The notes: generated from the letters alone by a model not told the origin. A DNA stretch of 64,000 bases from Lineus longissimus (GCF_910592395.1 NC_088310.1:25189491-25253490); one strand, 5' to 3'. Shown: positions 14,553 to 27,100, numbered from the stretch's first letter. A program made the numbers and translations.

Positions 14553-16670
14553 TTACTTGTCTCTCTTTGATCTTGGTCTTGTGACAACAAGGACTCCATT
14601 GCTTTTTCTTTGCCGATAAGGGCAGATAGCGGTGAATCTGCGGGCGGCCGTAAGGGTCACATCCAAACAACACAGCTTGTGGATGATATCGCTGTATTCC
14701 GTCATCTCGGCGTACCTGCTGGACATCAACGCGATTAGGAAGTTTATGATGAGGACTGTGACTATCATTATGAAGATGAAATGTAGGGTAAAGACGATTC
14801 CTTGGACTTGAACATCAAAGGTCCGTAAGTCGACCATATTTAGCATCAACAGAACAGACGAATACAAACTCGTCGCAAAGTCTCTAAATTCTGGCTGCGT
14901 ACAGTCCTGGCTGAGGATTCCGCCGAAGGTCACTGCGAAAGAGATGAAGATTAAAGCAAAAATAACGATGAAGTGCATCAGGGCCATCACCATTCTCTGG
15001 AATCCAATTACAAATATTCCCAATCCTGGAAACATTTGGATGAAGTATAACAGTGACCAGATAGTCAGGATCTTAGATAAGGCAAACGACGTGGATGCAA
15101 TGACGGCCAGCGTTTTGGCCCTGGCGATATCTGTTCTAACTAGTTGTTCAAATTGAAACCCAATCGCATAGAACGTGATGTAAGAGAGTGTCATAATGAA
15201 AAAGGTCATCCTGTAAAAGCGGCTGTTGACTACAAAGTTCCCAGACCCTTGGCCGTAACACGACGTTCCACAATTCAATAACTTCAATCTTTTTACCAAC
15301 AATACAATCAGTTCAGTGATATCAAACACGAACGAAAATAGACAGAACGTCAATAATGTTATATCTTTCACATGAAATTGAAAATTTTGACTCTTTATAA
15401 GCGATTGAAGATAGCACATCATGCTCTCTAAAGAATCATTGAAAGTCGAATTGCCATAACGTTGGTAGATGGAGATATTCACATCCGCCGCAGCAGAGAT
15501 ATTGTTGTCTCTCAAATACCCCACTTCAGACTTGTTGGCGTCGCTCGTAAGTACGATGTAGTTCATGTCCAGGAATAATTTGCCTGACATGGCAGATTGT
15601 GTCATTGCAACGGCAACCAGGGTACATCGGAAAGCCACCCAGAACAAAACAACCAAGAGATTCTCACAAACGATGTACCGCATGAAGGACCGAATAAGCG
15701 GTTCTTGGAGAAGTCCGCTGTCTCGTAAGGCGGCCAGACTGCCCTCACGGATTTCGACCATATCGTGCAGAGGGGACTTATCCTTCCGAGTTCCAATAGT
15801 GTAATATTCCGAAATGTTGTACGTTATGTGTAAATGCGGTCCATATTCCTGGACTCTGACCTTGTACACGTGTTCTGTTTCTAGAATTTCTTTCACCAGT
15901 TTGTACTGTTTAAGTTTCGACGCCACCTCCAGCGGTCGTAATCCTTCACTGTTCTCGAAGTACAGAAGAGTCCTCCTTTGTTCACAATCCTTATAGAAAG
16001 CGAATATGTTGGTGATTATCTCAATGTAGACTTCTTTTGGTTGTTGTTTCATATAACAACCAAGGACTAATGCATGAATCAGATTCTGGCCGTTTTCCAC
16101 CATATCCAGCAGCTCAAAAGAAAAATGCTCATAGTAAAACCTGACAATATCTTTGGAACCAAAGAAGGCAGCTAAAGTAGGTCCCAGTTTGAAGCTGGTC
16201 TGTATGAGGGACGCCGAAGCGAATTCAGAGTCTTTTGCAGATGGCTTCACGTCTTCGCCTTGCAGAATCAACTTATAAAACGATACCTGGTGTTCGCTGG
16301 AGAGGTTTTCGTGTATCCATCTCAACGATTGGAAGTCGTCTTCATACAGAATCTGCAAGAACTTCGATTTGTAGTTACCTGATATTTCTACCTCTGCTCC
16401 TGGTGTCTCTTTCTCAATCAAGTCAACAATGCTATCGAAAGACACTTCCGGCTTTGAATATTCTGTTGTGGGTTTCTTGATACATATATTTGGCAAAGTT
16501 TCTTCAGAGGTCAAAGTAGCATCGTTGTCCACATTTTCTTTTTTTTCATTGGTTGGGCCGTGGATTGGTTGTGACAGTTCTAATGTTTCGACTGGTGTTT
16601 CGAATTCCCGGATTGACCTTTCCTCAAACATTTTGCCCCTTGGGCTGAAATAACGATATGATGTTTCCAT
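14553..16670 (-). CDS. TRP-family cation channel-like protein
   Basis: An open frame of 705 residues from ATG 16670 has six membrane segments. S1 is near residues 335-360 (LLVVLFWVAFRCTLVAVAM), S3 contains FFIMTLSYITFYAIGF, S4 contains SKILTIWSLLYFIQM, S5 contains MALMHFIVIFALIFISFAVTF, and S6 contains IMIVTVLIINFLIALMSSRY, the NxLIALM signature of TRP channels. The pore loop (FATSLYSSVLLMLNMVDL) lies between S5 and S6. The N-terminal ~330 residues include degenerate ankyrin-like helices (GLRPLEVASKLKQYKLVKEIL; KSPLHDMVEIREGSLAALRD). It resembles the TRPA/TRPV side more than TRPC/TRPM, but I cannot assign a subfamily. The frame stays open upstream of the ATG to a TTCCAG splice acceptor near 16715, so a 5' exon may be missing. 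Confidence 0.75.
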   Translation of the reverse strand: METSYRYFSPRGKMFEERSIREFETPVETLELSQPIHGPTNEKKENVDNDATLTSEETLPNICIKKPTTEYSKPEVSFDSIVDLIEKETPGAEVEISGNYKSKFLQILYEDDFQSLRWIHENLSSEHQVSFYKLILQGEDVKPSAKDSEFASASLIQTSFKLGPTLAAFFGSKDIVRFYYEHFSFELLDMVENGQNLIHALVLGCYMKQQPKEVYIEIITNIFAFYKDCEQRRTLLYFENSEGLRPLEVASKLKQYKLVKEILETEHVYKVRVQEYGPHLHITYNISEYYTIGTRKDKSPLHDMVEIREGSLAALRDSGLLQEPLIRSFMRYIVCENLLVVLFWVAFRCTLVAVAMTQSAMSGKLFLDMNYIVLTSDANKSEVGYLRDNNISAAADVNISIYQRYGNSTFNDSLESMMCYLQSLIKSQNFQFHVKDITLLTFCLFSFVFDITELIVLLVKRLKLLNCGTSCYGQGSGNFVVNSRFYRMTFFIMTLSYITFYAIGFQFEQLVRTDIARAKTLAVIASTSFALSKILTIWSLLYFIQMFPGLGIFVIGFQRMVMALMHFIVIFALIFISFAVTFGGILSQDCTQPEFRDFATSLYSSVLLMLNMVDLRTFDVQVQGIVFTLHFIFIMIVTVLIINFLIALMSSRYAEMTEYSDIIHKLCCLDVTLTAARRFTAICPYRQRKSNGVLVVTRPRSKRDK

Positions 16671-16715
16671 GGACGTATCCACTTTGAAGTCCAGTGGTGA
16701 TATCTCTAGATTTAA

Positions 16716-19081
16716 GCTGGAATATTGAAGCTATATTTTTCCAGTTCTTTCCACGCCTTGGGCAAAGCTTGCGGCTGACGTTTTCGATCTGCATTTTGGT
16801 TTGCTGGTTTGCGCTGTATACATACTCGAGTTATATTTACTTTTGATATTGCTGTAAAATACTGATGTTTAATAACCACTCAAATGCTGTCATATTTCAT
16901 CTATCACTAGGCGTGGACATTGATCAAGTGACAAAAATGTAGTGTTTGACTTCTGTCTGACATCAGTTAATTTGCGATACCGCAGAGGAAGTTGAAAGTC
17001 AAAAATGATACATGTACCTCTGCACAATTATAGGTCCGTAGTTTACACCGGAACAAACCGATCTAGATCCACAATGGTCCGCCGTGTGTGATCTTGTCTG
17101 GGTATACATATGTCATTACCAGAGTTACGTCAATCATGACGTAATGAGCGATGGTCAAGGTTTGGTACCGTGTGAAACGCCCATTATGAAAGCACTTTTG
17201 ATAAACTGGCCATGGGGATAAGTGCGCGGGGGGGGGGGGGGTAATAAGTGACACAATGAAGTGTTGCGTTAATTTCAGTTATTGGATAAAATGTCCCAAA
17301 GCTATTAGACAAATTGGGGTATTTTTCATGGAAATGACGAAAGGTAAAATACCGATGACAAATTTTATACTGGGGATGATAAGTTAGCCTGAGCCCACCT
17401 GTCAATACTCATTTAGATCACACGAACACTCCTAGAAATATTGGCCATGTTGATATTCGCCCCTGTCTGTAGAATGAACACATAACGAAGAACGGATTTC
17501 ATCGCTGTCTGAGGTGTGTTGCAGCCTATTAAATAGGCTGACATTAGGCTATCCCCAGATACGCCATCGCGCCGTGTTCACGGTCGTGTGGCGACACTAA
17601 GTGCGGTCCAGGTGAAGTGATGCCGTAATAGGGAGTTTTCGCAAATCCCCCGAGCGCGAAACCACGGGGTGGAAACGCCAACGCGAACGCCAATTCTATC
17701 ATTGTTCAACCACCTGGATCAAGCGATCGCGTTGGCGTTTCTACCCGGGCCGGGGGATTTGCGAAAACTCCCTAATGGAAGTTCATTGAACGTGTGTTAG
17801 TCTGATAGAGCGGACATACCGAATCGGGTATATGTCGTCATGTATATTTCATTTATGCGTGCGTGTCCACAATGAGAAATGTCGAATGTATTCGAATATT
17901 GAGAATCTATATCATAATACTATAAGGCGGCTCGATAAAGTGCCATTTGGGGCTAGTGTTTCGTCTCGAAATTTTGCACGTTGGCAGGTGATATGTTATC
18001 CTGATGCAACGTTATGTTTATTTTTCGGAAATTTCCTTATGCGGAGCAGTAATGAGGGATTTTTAATCGGACACTGTCAATTCTCCTTACCACTCACAGA
18101 AGCCAAGTCATTGCTGTTTAGTTATGCAGTTCAAATGTAAACAAAAATGTATTTTTGGTACTTTTGGTGGGTGGACTTGGGTTTTCCCGCAGTAAGGACT
18201 TGGGGTCAAATTGGTGGTCTATTGTGTATGGGTGCTGTGTTAGCCAGTGCTAGCACTTGATTATGAAGGGATTTTCAAATGAAGGTTACCATGGTCTGTT
18301 TATGTGCTCACCACAGCTTTCAATACTTGATGTATCTGAAGAGGCACTCTGAACTTGGCATGGCCTAATCAAGGACCTGCTCACGGTGCTGAACTTCTAG
18401 CTTGCCTGTCGACTAAGTGCCTTGCCCGAGATCATGCTACATGTAGGAGGGGCACGCATTTTAAAGTTATAGTACATGTAGTGATACTGATAGTGCAATT
18501 GGTTCGAGCCATTGGAAGCTGACATGAAGGCCTATCTGGGTTCTCCTTCTTCTCCGTATAAAAAGGAGCATATTGCTGACTAAGGAACGAGGCATATTCA
18601 CATTGCCTCATCATCTCTATCAGACCAATTGATATACTTTTATATGCACGCATACAGCACGCCACAGGGTCCGAGTCTGTGGACGAATGGTTGGTTTAAT
18701 TTGTCTCTTCGATATAGCTCCTTTGATATTGCATTAGATTTTCATTGCAATTCAATCTATTCAAGGTATAGCCCATTTGAACCTGCCTACGCCACGGGTA
18801 CAATGCTAGTGTAGAGAATGTAGCCCAAGTATGTCAGCATTGACGTCACATGGCTCACCGCCAATATCTCGTGACGAGGCCATATATCAACCTCGTTTCC
18901 ACAAATTGATCTGTAAATTTCATATCCAATTTGATAGCAATATGATTCGTACGTTGGATTTGCATTGGAAGGTTGCCTGAAACAAGTCCAGACAGATCTC
19001 TGACGTCATTTCTTAGCAGGGGAATCCCGATCAATGAGGGCTTGCCCGAGCGTGTTGTCGTCTGCTATTGATTTGCTGGCG
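16716..19081. other. Gene-free region between the TRP-like gene and the vWA gene
   Basis: The divergent promoters of both genes should lie here. It contains a G14 tract at 17228-17241, a foldback element at 17629-17774 and no exon I can support. The TRP N-terminal exon, if it exists, was not recognised. Confidence 0.45.
17629..17774. mobile_element. Short foldback MITE
   Basis: Terminal inverted repeats TAGGGAGTTTTCGCAAATCC and its complement flank about 146 bp. The complementarity continues imperfectly inward (AACGCCAACGCGA / TCGCGTTGGCGTT), so the whole unit can fold on itself. There is no coding capacity. The superfamily is not determined. Confidence 0.75.
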
Positions 19082-19089
19082 TATATAAA
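18841..19089 (+). promoter_or_regulatory. TATA promoter with two CREs, vWA gene
   Basis: TATATAAA at 19082-19089 is preceded by TGACGTCA at 18841-18848 and 19001-19008. The coding start is 460 bp downstream of the TATA box. A plain TATA box plus two full CRE palindromes suggests an inducible gene. Confidence 0.5.
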
Positions 19090-19549
19090 CTCAGAGCCGC
19101 GGACGTTTCAAGCAGAATCAATTGAATCGTTCAGCTGATCACACATGCGAAGCACACGGCAAACTAACTGAATAACGTTGATAAAATAATCGTCGCTGAT
19201 TTCTATAGAAACTTGAGAGGTAAATGCTGTGTGGTTTTGTAAAAACGGTAACAACATTGTGTTGGACTGCCTCTTTGCTCTTAATTTATCAAAACTACTC
19301 CAGTGGCAGAATAATAAGAAAAGGCCGGGGGGGGGGGGGGAGACGCAAGGAAATGTGCCGAATGAGTTTTTTCAACATCAATCAACCTCGGATAAGATAA
19401 CGATTGTCAAAGATCCCGCGGTAGTGAAAAAAACCCTATATCATACATACTAGTAATTACTGCATTTGTCTCGGATGAGCAACTTGAGCCCATTTTTTTG
19501 CAAATCAGACATGAAGTGTTCTTCTTGTTTTTAGTGACTGAGCTGAATC

Positions 19550-21932
19550 ATGCCTGCTACGAAGAGGAAAGCTTCCACGACCGATGAATTACCAGGTATA
19601 TCCAAGCGTGTTCGATTCGGGGGCGACGCCCCAACTTCAGCCGCGTTTCCCGCTGGACCCGGTGGACCAATGGAGATCGTCTTCTCATTCGATACAACAG
19701 GATCAATGTCAAGCTGCCTTGTTGAAGTCAGAAAGAATCTAACAGATATGATAAATCGTCTGCAAAAGGACATCCCCGGCCTCCGGATGGCGGTATTCGC
19801 TCACGGAGACTACTGCGACGAAAGAACAACCTACGTCACAAAATACGTCGACTTCACGAATGACGTCACGAAGCTTGTTGACTTTGTCAATAACGTCCAA
19901 TCGACTGGTGGTGGGGATGCTGATGAGTGCTATGAGCTGGTTCTGTACGAAGTGCGGACCAAACTCTCCTGGAGCCCTGGGACGCAGAGGTCGCTTGTCA
20001 TGATTGGAGATGCAAACCCACATGGACCGAAATATACCCAAAACACTCTACACTTGGATTGGAGGAAGGAAGTCAACATGCTTGCCAAAGACCAGGTACG
20101 TTAATTCATTAATACATTATCATTTGTTATCATAGTTATTGCTTAGCAATTGTATTGTAATGAGGGCTTGCTGTAGTTTCCAGCCTCCGGCGACACAGCG
20201 GGCTCTGGCAACCCTTTTTTGCTATCACAATATTTTTATTAAAATGTAAGAGTATATGACACCAAGACTATAATAATAAGCTTACATAATAGGCCACTCA
20301 TGGTGTTTTACAGATCCATTGCAAAAATATATGTTTGCCTTTCCCTCCATTTCTAAAAACAACGCCGGCAGAGACTGATGTTGCCATCATTGCTTTTTAG
20401 GTTCATATCTATGGTGTCGACTGCGGAAACAGTTCCTGTGAAGATTTCTACATGTCGCTCGCTACGAAGACCGACGGAAAGTACCTCCAATTGAAAGACT
20501 GGAACAACATATTTGATATGATGATGGCCATCTGCTATAGGGAACATGGAGCCGAATTCTTCAAGGTAAGGGGCAATTTTACATTCTTCACAGCCGAAGA
20601 AAAAGAGAACATAGTCAAGTCCAGAAAGTGTATTGTGGGTACTCAAATTTATTGCATAGGACATGCCCCCCCCCCCCCCACCCGTCCTATGTTTTAACCA
20701 AAGTATAGCTTTGAGACGAGAGCCTATGAATAAATCCATTGCAGTCGAGTTGCTATAACAATACCAATGCCATGTATAATGAATGGTTTTTCTACATCAC
20801 ATACAACCGACTCATCTTCTCCGTCGGCGCTCTTTCCAGGCCTATGAACACGAGGTTCGTTCCCGTGGTGCCGCAGTCACGCATGAGATGGATGCCATGT
20901 TGAAAACTCTGAGACATTCAGATGCTGATGAGGGTTATGATACTGATGGTTCAAGATCAGCCGCACCTACTGATACATCGGATTCTTATTCGTCTTCAAC
21001 TGCGACACCCACTACCATCGGTCCTGCTCTGAAGGCGAAACTCACATCTACGAAGGTACGGTCGCTAACTTGACCATGATCAGTCGATGATATCACACAC
21101 TCAGAATTGATCAATCTTGGTTTGAAGAATGCCACCCATATAAACTCATCTGTGACTGATAACCGTGGCCGCATGAAACAAATGAGCCAACCCTTCTGAA
21201 TTTCGAAGAAAGCTGTCGCGAAGTGCACGCGATGTAACTGCATTTTTTCGTTTAGCACATACACTCAAGGCTACGAGTTTTCTTCATGATCCGGTTTTGT
21301 CTTTACAGCGGTCAAAGGTACCAAAGCCACGTTCTCTTCGGAAGGTAATGTCGCCCACAAAGTTGCCCAGCGTCAAGAAGCCCAGTAAGACTGCTTCTCT
21401 AAAGTACAGGGAAAGGTTGGGAAAGCATCCGTTCACCTCATTGGACTGGTCAAGATGGCAACGCCTCATGACCAAGAAGAAACCCACCAACCGCACGGCC
21501 AAGAACTGGATTCCCAGAAGGTTTGGAGCTGTTGGATATCGAAGAATTGGACTTTTCAGAGGCGAAACTCGCAAACCAGCATTTTACGAAGTTGGTGTTA
21601 AGTTACCTGGATCTCAGAAAGTAAACGCTGTTTACTTTCGATTGACTGATGGATTTCGAAAGGTGTGTCATATCGACTCTTACTTATTCAGACACGTACA
21701 TTTGCACTCACAAATCGACGATGTCATCGATAGTGGATGTGACCTTTACGTCAGGCGAGCTAATGTTCCAGCCAACGTGAAAATTGAGGGAAACAGGCTT
21801 GCGCATGTCGACGAAGTGAGAGACTTTGTGAGAAATAAGTACGAGTATGCTTGGAACAAACGCGTTTACGGGAAAAGGCGCCATAGGGTTGTTGTGAGGA
21901 GAGACATAAGAATATCCAGTGACGAATTCTAA
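19550..21932 (+). CDS. von Willebrand factor A domain protein, function unknown
   Basis: Four exons (19550-20095, 20401-20565, 20840-21055, 21309-21932) join in phase 0 to give 516 residues. Residues about 40-235 form a vWA domain: MEIVFSFDTTGSMSS supplies the MIDAS DxTxS motif (D48-S52), with VFAHGDY, a GGGDADE loop and SLVMIGDANPHGP following. There is no signal peptide; the N-terminus has KRK and KRVRF basic clusters, so it is probably intracellular. The middle is Ser/Thr-rich and disordered. The last ~110 residues form a compact basic region (RFGAVGYRRIGLFRGE ... VGVKLPGSQKVNAVYFRLTD) that I do not recognise. The vWA resembles those of invertebrate and fungal proteins of the alpha-kinase/VwkA type, but there is no kinase domain here. 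Confidence 0.8.
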
Positions 21933-22282
21933 AGACATTTGATACAATTATGGTCTTCGAACTCTTAATTGGTGTCCAAACAACATTTTTTTTTAAAACA
22001 TGTGACATCGAGTATTCGCAAAGCTCCAATATCCTTACCAACAAAAAGAGAGATAATCCATCTTGTTGCCCCGTTAATGAGTTCTCACGAAGTTCATTCT
22101 ATAACAACAATTAAACTTTTTGTACGGTAAGATGAAACTGGTCGGGCTTTATTTTAGATACTCTGTATAGACGCCAATTAGCCGGTTCAAGGTAGACTCC
22201 TAAAGAGTGAAGGGCGCCTGTACAAATGGCCTGTGTTCATAGTGTAAATATGTATAATATAAGCATGTATTATTATATTCAT

Positions 22283-22288
22283 AATAAA
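22283..22288 (+). terminator. Polyadenylation signal AATAAA, vWA gene
   Basis: A canonical hexamer lies about 350 bp past the vWA gene stop codon on the same strand. Confidence 0.4.
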
Positions 22289-23117
22289 TTGCTGAACATA
22301 AATCAATCTCCGATGGCTATCTGTTGTATATTACGCGTTGATATGTGGACTATACGGGCAATGATCCAACCTTACCCTGCCACGAGAGTAACGACTCATC
22401 TGGCAGGTGCCTAACCCCCCCCCCCCCCCCCTCCACCACCGCCACACACACACATATCAAGACACACAGAATTCCTGGGTCTGCCCCTGCGACCCAGCCT
22501 GAAACTACTGGCCGGCTGGTTGGCTGACCAATGGCTCAACATTTATAGGCCTATCAATATGTACATAGGCTATCGTTATTACAATTTTCAACTCAATTCA
22601 AACATAATGTTAGCCTGTATATAACTTTGCAGTTTTACTTGAACTGTATGTGATGTTCGCGTGCAAAACATAATCATAATACCACTGGCATGATAAAGGT
22701 CACGGGTCACTCAAAGGTCACTCACCTTGCAGGTCACTGGCCACTATAATTTCCGATATCAGTCGGAGAGGTGTGAGGAGGAAAAAAACTAGTCTAGGGA
22801 TTGAACGGGCTCATTTCGGGAACATCAAGAAGAATGGGAACTCAATCAAGGTTGGTATTGTCAAAGTCTTGAAATCCTGAGTACTTCTATATGTCGTATA
22901 CAAATAGGCCCTTTGCCAGATACGCCGGTACCACCTAGGGATGGCAGAGAGGTGGAGTATACACCTTTCCAGAAATGGGGCGCTGAGTGTCCGAAATAGT
23001 AATGTCATAAGGGGAAACTGGGCCTTTTGGTGGAGGGACAAAGGAGATGGTCATGGTTGACCAACACACTTGAATGCCTTTAATGACGGACAAGGGGGAA
23101 AAAGTTAGTTCCAATGC

Positions 23118-23213
23118 AAGCCACCAATTTCGGGAAGCATGTACATGTATATTGAAAAAGCCGGTAAGCCACCAATTTCGGGAAGCATGTACATGTATAT
23201 TGAAAAAGCCGGT
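23118..23213. repeat. Tandem duplication of a 48-bp unit
   Basis: Two adjacent copies (23118-23165 and 23166-23213) appear identical. Each contains the palindromic GTACATGTA motif seen elsewhere in the window. Confidence 0.9.
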
Positions 23214-23651
23214 AAGTCGGTCGGTATGTTATCACCGTACGACACATAGGCCTAGTTACATTAGTTCATCCTGATATAACCAGTGATTTTCAATATACTC
23301 CGCCTCTCGATATTTCAAACAGTTCGAATGAGCACTTTCAATAAGTGTTGGCTGAAGTGTTCAGAAATAACAGATTTCATGTCACATTGCTGCACCGATG
23401 TTGTGTGATCATCATTATCCTCGGCTTTCTCCAATACGAAGCATCGCAGGAACAGTTAGTCGCAGCGACCAGCAAGAGAGCAGCCATGGCAACATGACGG
23501 GCGATTGGTTGAAATGTAGTGATGTCATGTTGTCATGGATCCGTCGCAGGTCCTAGCAACTAAAAATCGCTCGTTTGAACGGCGCTTTATACCCTAGTCA
23601 CCACGTCCACATGTATACTTCAACTGTTTTAATAACACTAACAGTCCCAAC

Positions 23652-26600
23652 ATGAACGCCTCAATCGCTTACAGAAACATCCTTGAAGTACTGAAGGAGC
23701 GTCCAATCATCAGTGATGGCAGTTACGTGTTTGTTCTTGAGAAGAGAGGGTTCGTTAAGATAGGACCGTGGACACCAGAGGTTGTAATTGAACACCCTGA
23801 AGCAGGTAAGTAACACCATACAGTCACGTGCTTCCGTTTTCTCGACTTCCGGTTCAATAAAGAATACGTTGTGGCTATTCACGAAGTTATAGAAGCATGG
23901 GCATCTTATACAAACTCTACGAGTTATTTTTGTTCTTCTACTGCCTCCTAGGGTGACCAAACCCTGCTCCATTCAATGCTGCCGCCTACAGAATTAGATA
24001 CGAACTAAAAATGTTCTTTTTCTGGTTACTCATATCATTATCTGGTTTGGGAGCAACAATTTTTGCGCGAACCTTGTTATATTGTGCCGCCTGACAAATG
24101 AAAAGGACATTGGTTTAGAGGAAACAAGTCCGTAACAAGCTGATAACATATGTAAGCATAAAAGAAGACCACGGGTGTTACGGACTTCCAGTTTCCTCCT
24201 TGAGATATTGTTGTTAATATTGGTTCATACCAGAATGATTACATCGAACCATGACAGGTTTGATGGATTGGCACAAGTGCCATGCACGACGACGTGCTGC
24301 GAGATATTGTTACCCGGAGCCTCATTCTGTTGGCAATATTTCAGTTCTCCAGCTCCATCGGGAGTATCTGAACGCCGGTGCTGACATCATCCAAACGTTC
24401 ACTTTCTTCGCCAGTGAGAGTCGACTATCGATCGCGGGAAAAGATTATGACGTAGGTATCAACAGAAATTCGTAAGCGCGCCCTATTATACTTGTTGGTA
24501 CTGCCGACTTCGTTACCGACAGCGGACTGACTGCATGCGTCTCAAAAATTCCGAACGCAGAAGAAGAATAAGTCATCCTGAAACAAGTGTCCGTCCTGTT
24601 GTATTCCGATATTAATAGAAACCATGACCGTCAATAGCTTAGAGATTAAAAAGCATACTAGAATACTTTTCCCCAGGACATCTATCCTAGGACAATTCAA
24701 ACTTCCACACCGGGAAAAAAATTTCAATTTAATTTCTTCCCAGGCAAAAACAAATTCATTTCTTTCTTCAGACAAAACTAATCAATAAGCGTGCCTGCGA
24801 CCTAGCAGCCGAGATTGCCCGACCAGGCAACGCATTCGTCTGCGGAGGAGTATCACCAACAGGCACTTACACTGATGGAAAGGGGAAGGCGGCAGTTCAG
24901 GAAGAGTTTAAACAGCAAGTCAATATTTACGTGGACAATCATTGTGATTTTCTCCTGGCAGAGGTAAGCGAATGTCCGTCCATCCTGAGGTCTGACCTTT
25001 TTTTCACTCCTCGTCATACAAAAAATATCGACATGCGGAGTATATTGAAAACCACTGGTCATGCCAGGATGATGTTCGTCATGACCATTTGTTTCTCCAA
25101 GATTGGCCTGCAACTTCCGGCCGAGTGCCTATATATGACATAAGCAAGTCATTTCCGAAAACTAAAACCTTTGAATGTATCAGAGTCTCAACTCGTCTGC
25201 TTGCCATGGGAGAATGTTCTCTATAGTGACAGATTTATGAACTCCATGATTCAACATATGCAGATAAAGGGCATGCAACTCTCTATAAAGGACACCAGTG
25301 GGCAGTCACATGGCTGTCCGCAATATAGAGTGGGAAAACTGCCTTCAGCGAAACAAGAATTCATACAAATGAAGTATAAATGCTCGAAAAGACCTTAGTA
25401 TTCTCTCATATCACTTATTCTTATCCAGTTCTTTCCATATGTGGAGGAGATAGAATGGGCCATGGAGGTCCTGAAGGCGACCAACAAACCTGTTGCTGTC
25501 ACTATGAGGATTGGGCCCCTGGGTGACTGGGCTGGTGTGTCCGTGGAAGACTGCGCCATACGGATGGCAAAGGCAGGAGCAGATATTGTCGGAATCAATT
25601 GTCAATTTGACCCAGATACCTGTTTAAAGGTGATAGCGAGGATGAAAGATGCTCTGGACAAGGAGGGATTGAAGCCTATCCTGATGGTGCAGCCCCTGGG
25701 GCACATGGTACCTGAGGTGGAGAATACATACGAAGGTTATTTTGCATTGCCAGAATTCCCAACAGGTAAGCTAGATTATAGCAGTTTTATCTACCACCAT
25801 TACGGTACGTTGGTTCCTGGGCCCGGAACCTGAAATTCTGCCAATGAGCACCGTGTGGCAATGCAATGAAAACTGTCAGTTCACGGATATTATGCTGATA
25901 GAGTGAGACACTCTTGAATTCATCACGAGACTGGTCCATGAGATACCAACGATACTCAGCCAAATCCCGCTAGAGCCTCCTCCTTCTCCATACAAGTTCC
26001 CTTTCGTTTGCCTTTCTGAGGATTATGTGGAGGTTTCGAAAACGAACGTATAATCCGTCCACGTCAGCTTTATCTCTGATCAAATATAAGAGTACTTGTA
26101 GTTGTAGAAGTTCCTGCAACCTGAGAATATAAAGTCTAACTATTCTTTCTCTAGCTTTGGAGTCCCGTCTCCTGACACGACATGAGGCAAGGAAGTTCGC
26201 AAGAGAAGCGTATGATCTGGGTGTGCGTTATATTGGAGGGTGTTGCGGATTCGAACCTTACCACATCCGGGAAATGTCTGATGAGGTAGGCACGAATGTT
26301 AAAGTCAATTGTTGGCACTTTCATGCTGCAAATCGTGAATTATTTCTCGCCAAGATTTCACTTGGTATAAATGAGGACGAGCAATTTGATAGGGATCAGG
26401 ATATTCCAAATATCCTATACATGTACGTCTCTGAGAAAAATATGCAAGGCATTGTATGATTGATTGATTTGCGGAGAGTTAATAGTTGGTGTTAATCGCG
26501 CACTGAACACCTGTCATGATCATAAAAGGCCATCTTTCCCGATTTGATTAAAAGTTACATTGGTCTGGGTCACCTATTATTTCTTTTTGTCACTCTTTAG

Positions 26601-26937
26601 TTAAAAGTTGAGCGAGGGTTCGAGGCCCCTGGTGCTGAGAAGTGTGCGGCGTTTTGTGTGAACCTAAACGACAGTCCTTCACTGAAAGACATGGACTCCA
26701 CTAAAAAAAAGTATGTTGGACGTAATTTTCGTTTGATATAACACGATTAGGCAAATGATTATCTTCGTTGCCACAGACAGGCATCTGCACGCTCAAGTTT
26801 TCGACTCTGACTTTGTTTTACACCAACTGTATGTGGCGAGAACACGGAAGGAATACCTCAGGGAGTTATTCAGAATGCGAAATACATTTTCATTTGAAGT
26901 CCAAGAGAAAACAATGGACATCGAGCAATCATACTAA
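23652..26937 (+). CDS. BHMT: Betaine-homocysteine S-methyltransferase (BHMT)
   Basis: This cytosolic zinc enzyme transfers a methyl group from betaine to homocysteine, giving dimethylglycine and methionine. Exons: 23652-23805, 24345-24451, 24772-24963, 25429-25765, 26155-26285, 26601-26710 and 26777-26937. Joined, they would encode about 396 residues (human 406). Recognisable blocks are [31 protein letters not shown] and [16 protein letters not shown]. The three zinc-binding cysteines are present: GINCQF (about Cys209) and [10 protein letters not shown] (about Cys293 and Cys294). The C-terminal [10 protein letters not shown] block in exon 7 matches the family's tetramerisation region. Exon 6 ends in an A8 run, and the phase into exon 7 is off by one base as the sequence stands. 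That may be a sequencing error or a real frameshift; the phase used elsewhere is consistent. Confidence 0.9.
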
Positions 26938-27100
26938 TACATACAAACTAGCAAGAATTATTCAATTTCTTTCCGGTCGACTATCTTTAAATATCTCGGG
27001 GTCAAAGGGTGTCTGCTATCATAGATTACATGTAGGAATTCGATCATAGATTACATGTAGGATAAAACATTAGCAGGAACGTAACAGATTTTAGCGACTA

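Larger units (their letters stand above)
21933..23651. other. Intergenic region between the vWA gene and BHMT
   Basis: It holds a likely polyadenylation signal (AATAAA 22283-22288), a C17 tract at 22415-22431 and a 48-bp tandem duplication at 23118-23213. No coding exon is supported. The BHMT promoter lies at the right end without a clear TATA box. Confidence 0.45.

Noticed and set aside
18490..18520. GGTTCGAGCCAT as a tRNA T-arm
   Set aside because: No matching A box, anticodon stem or acceptor pairing around it.
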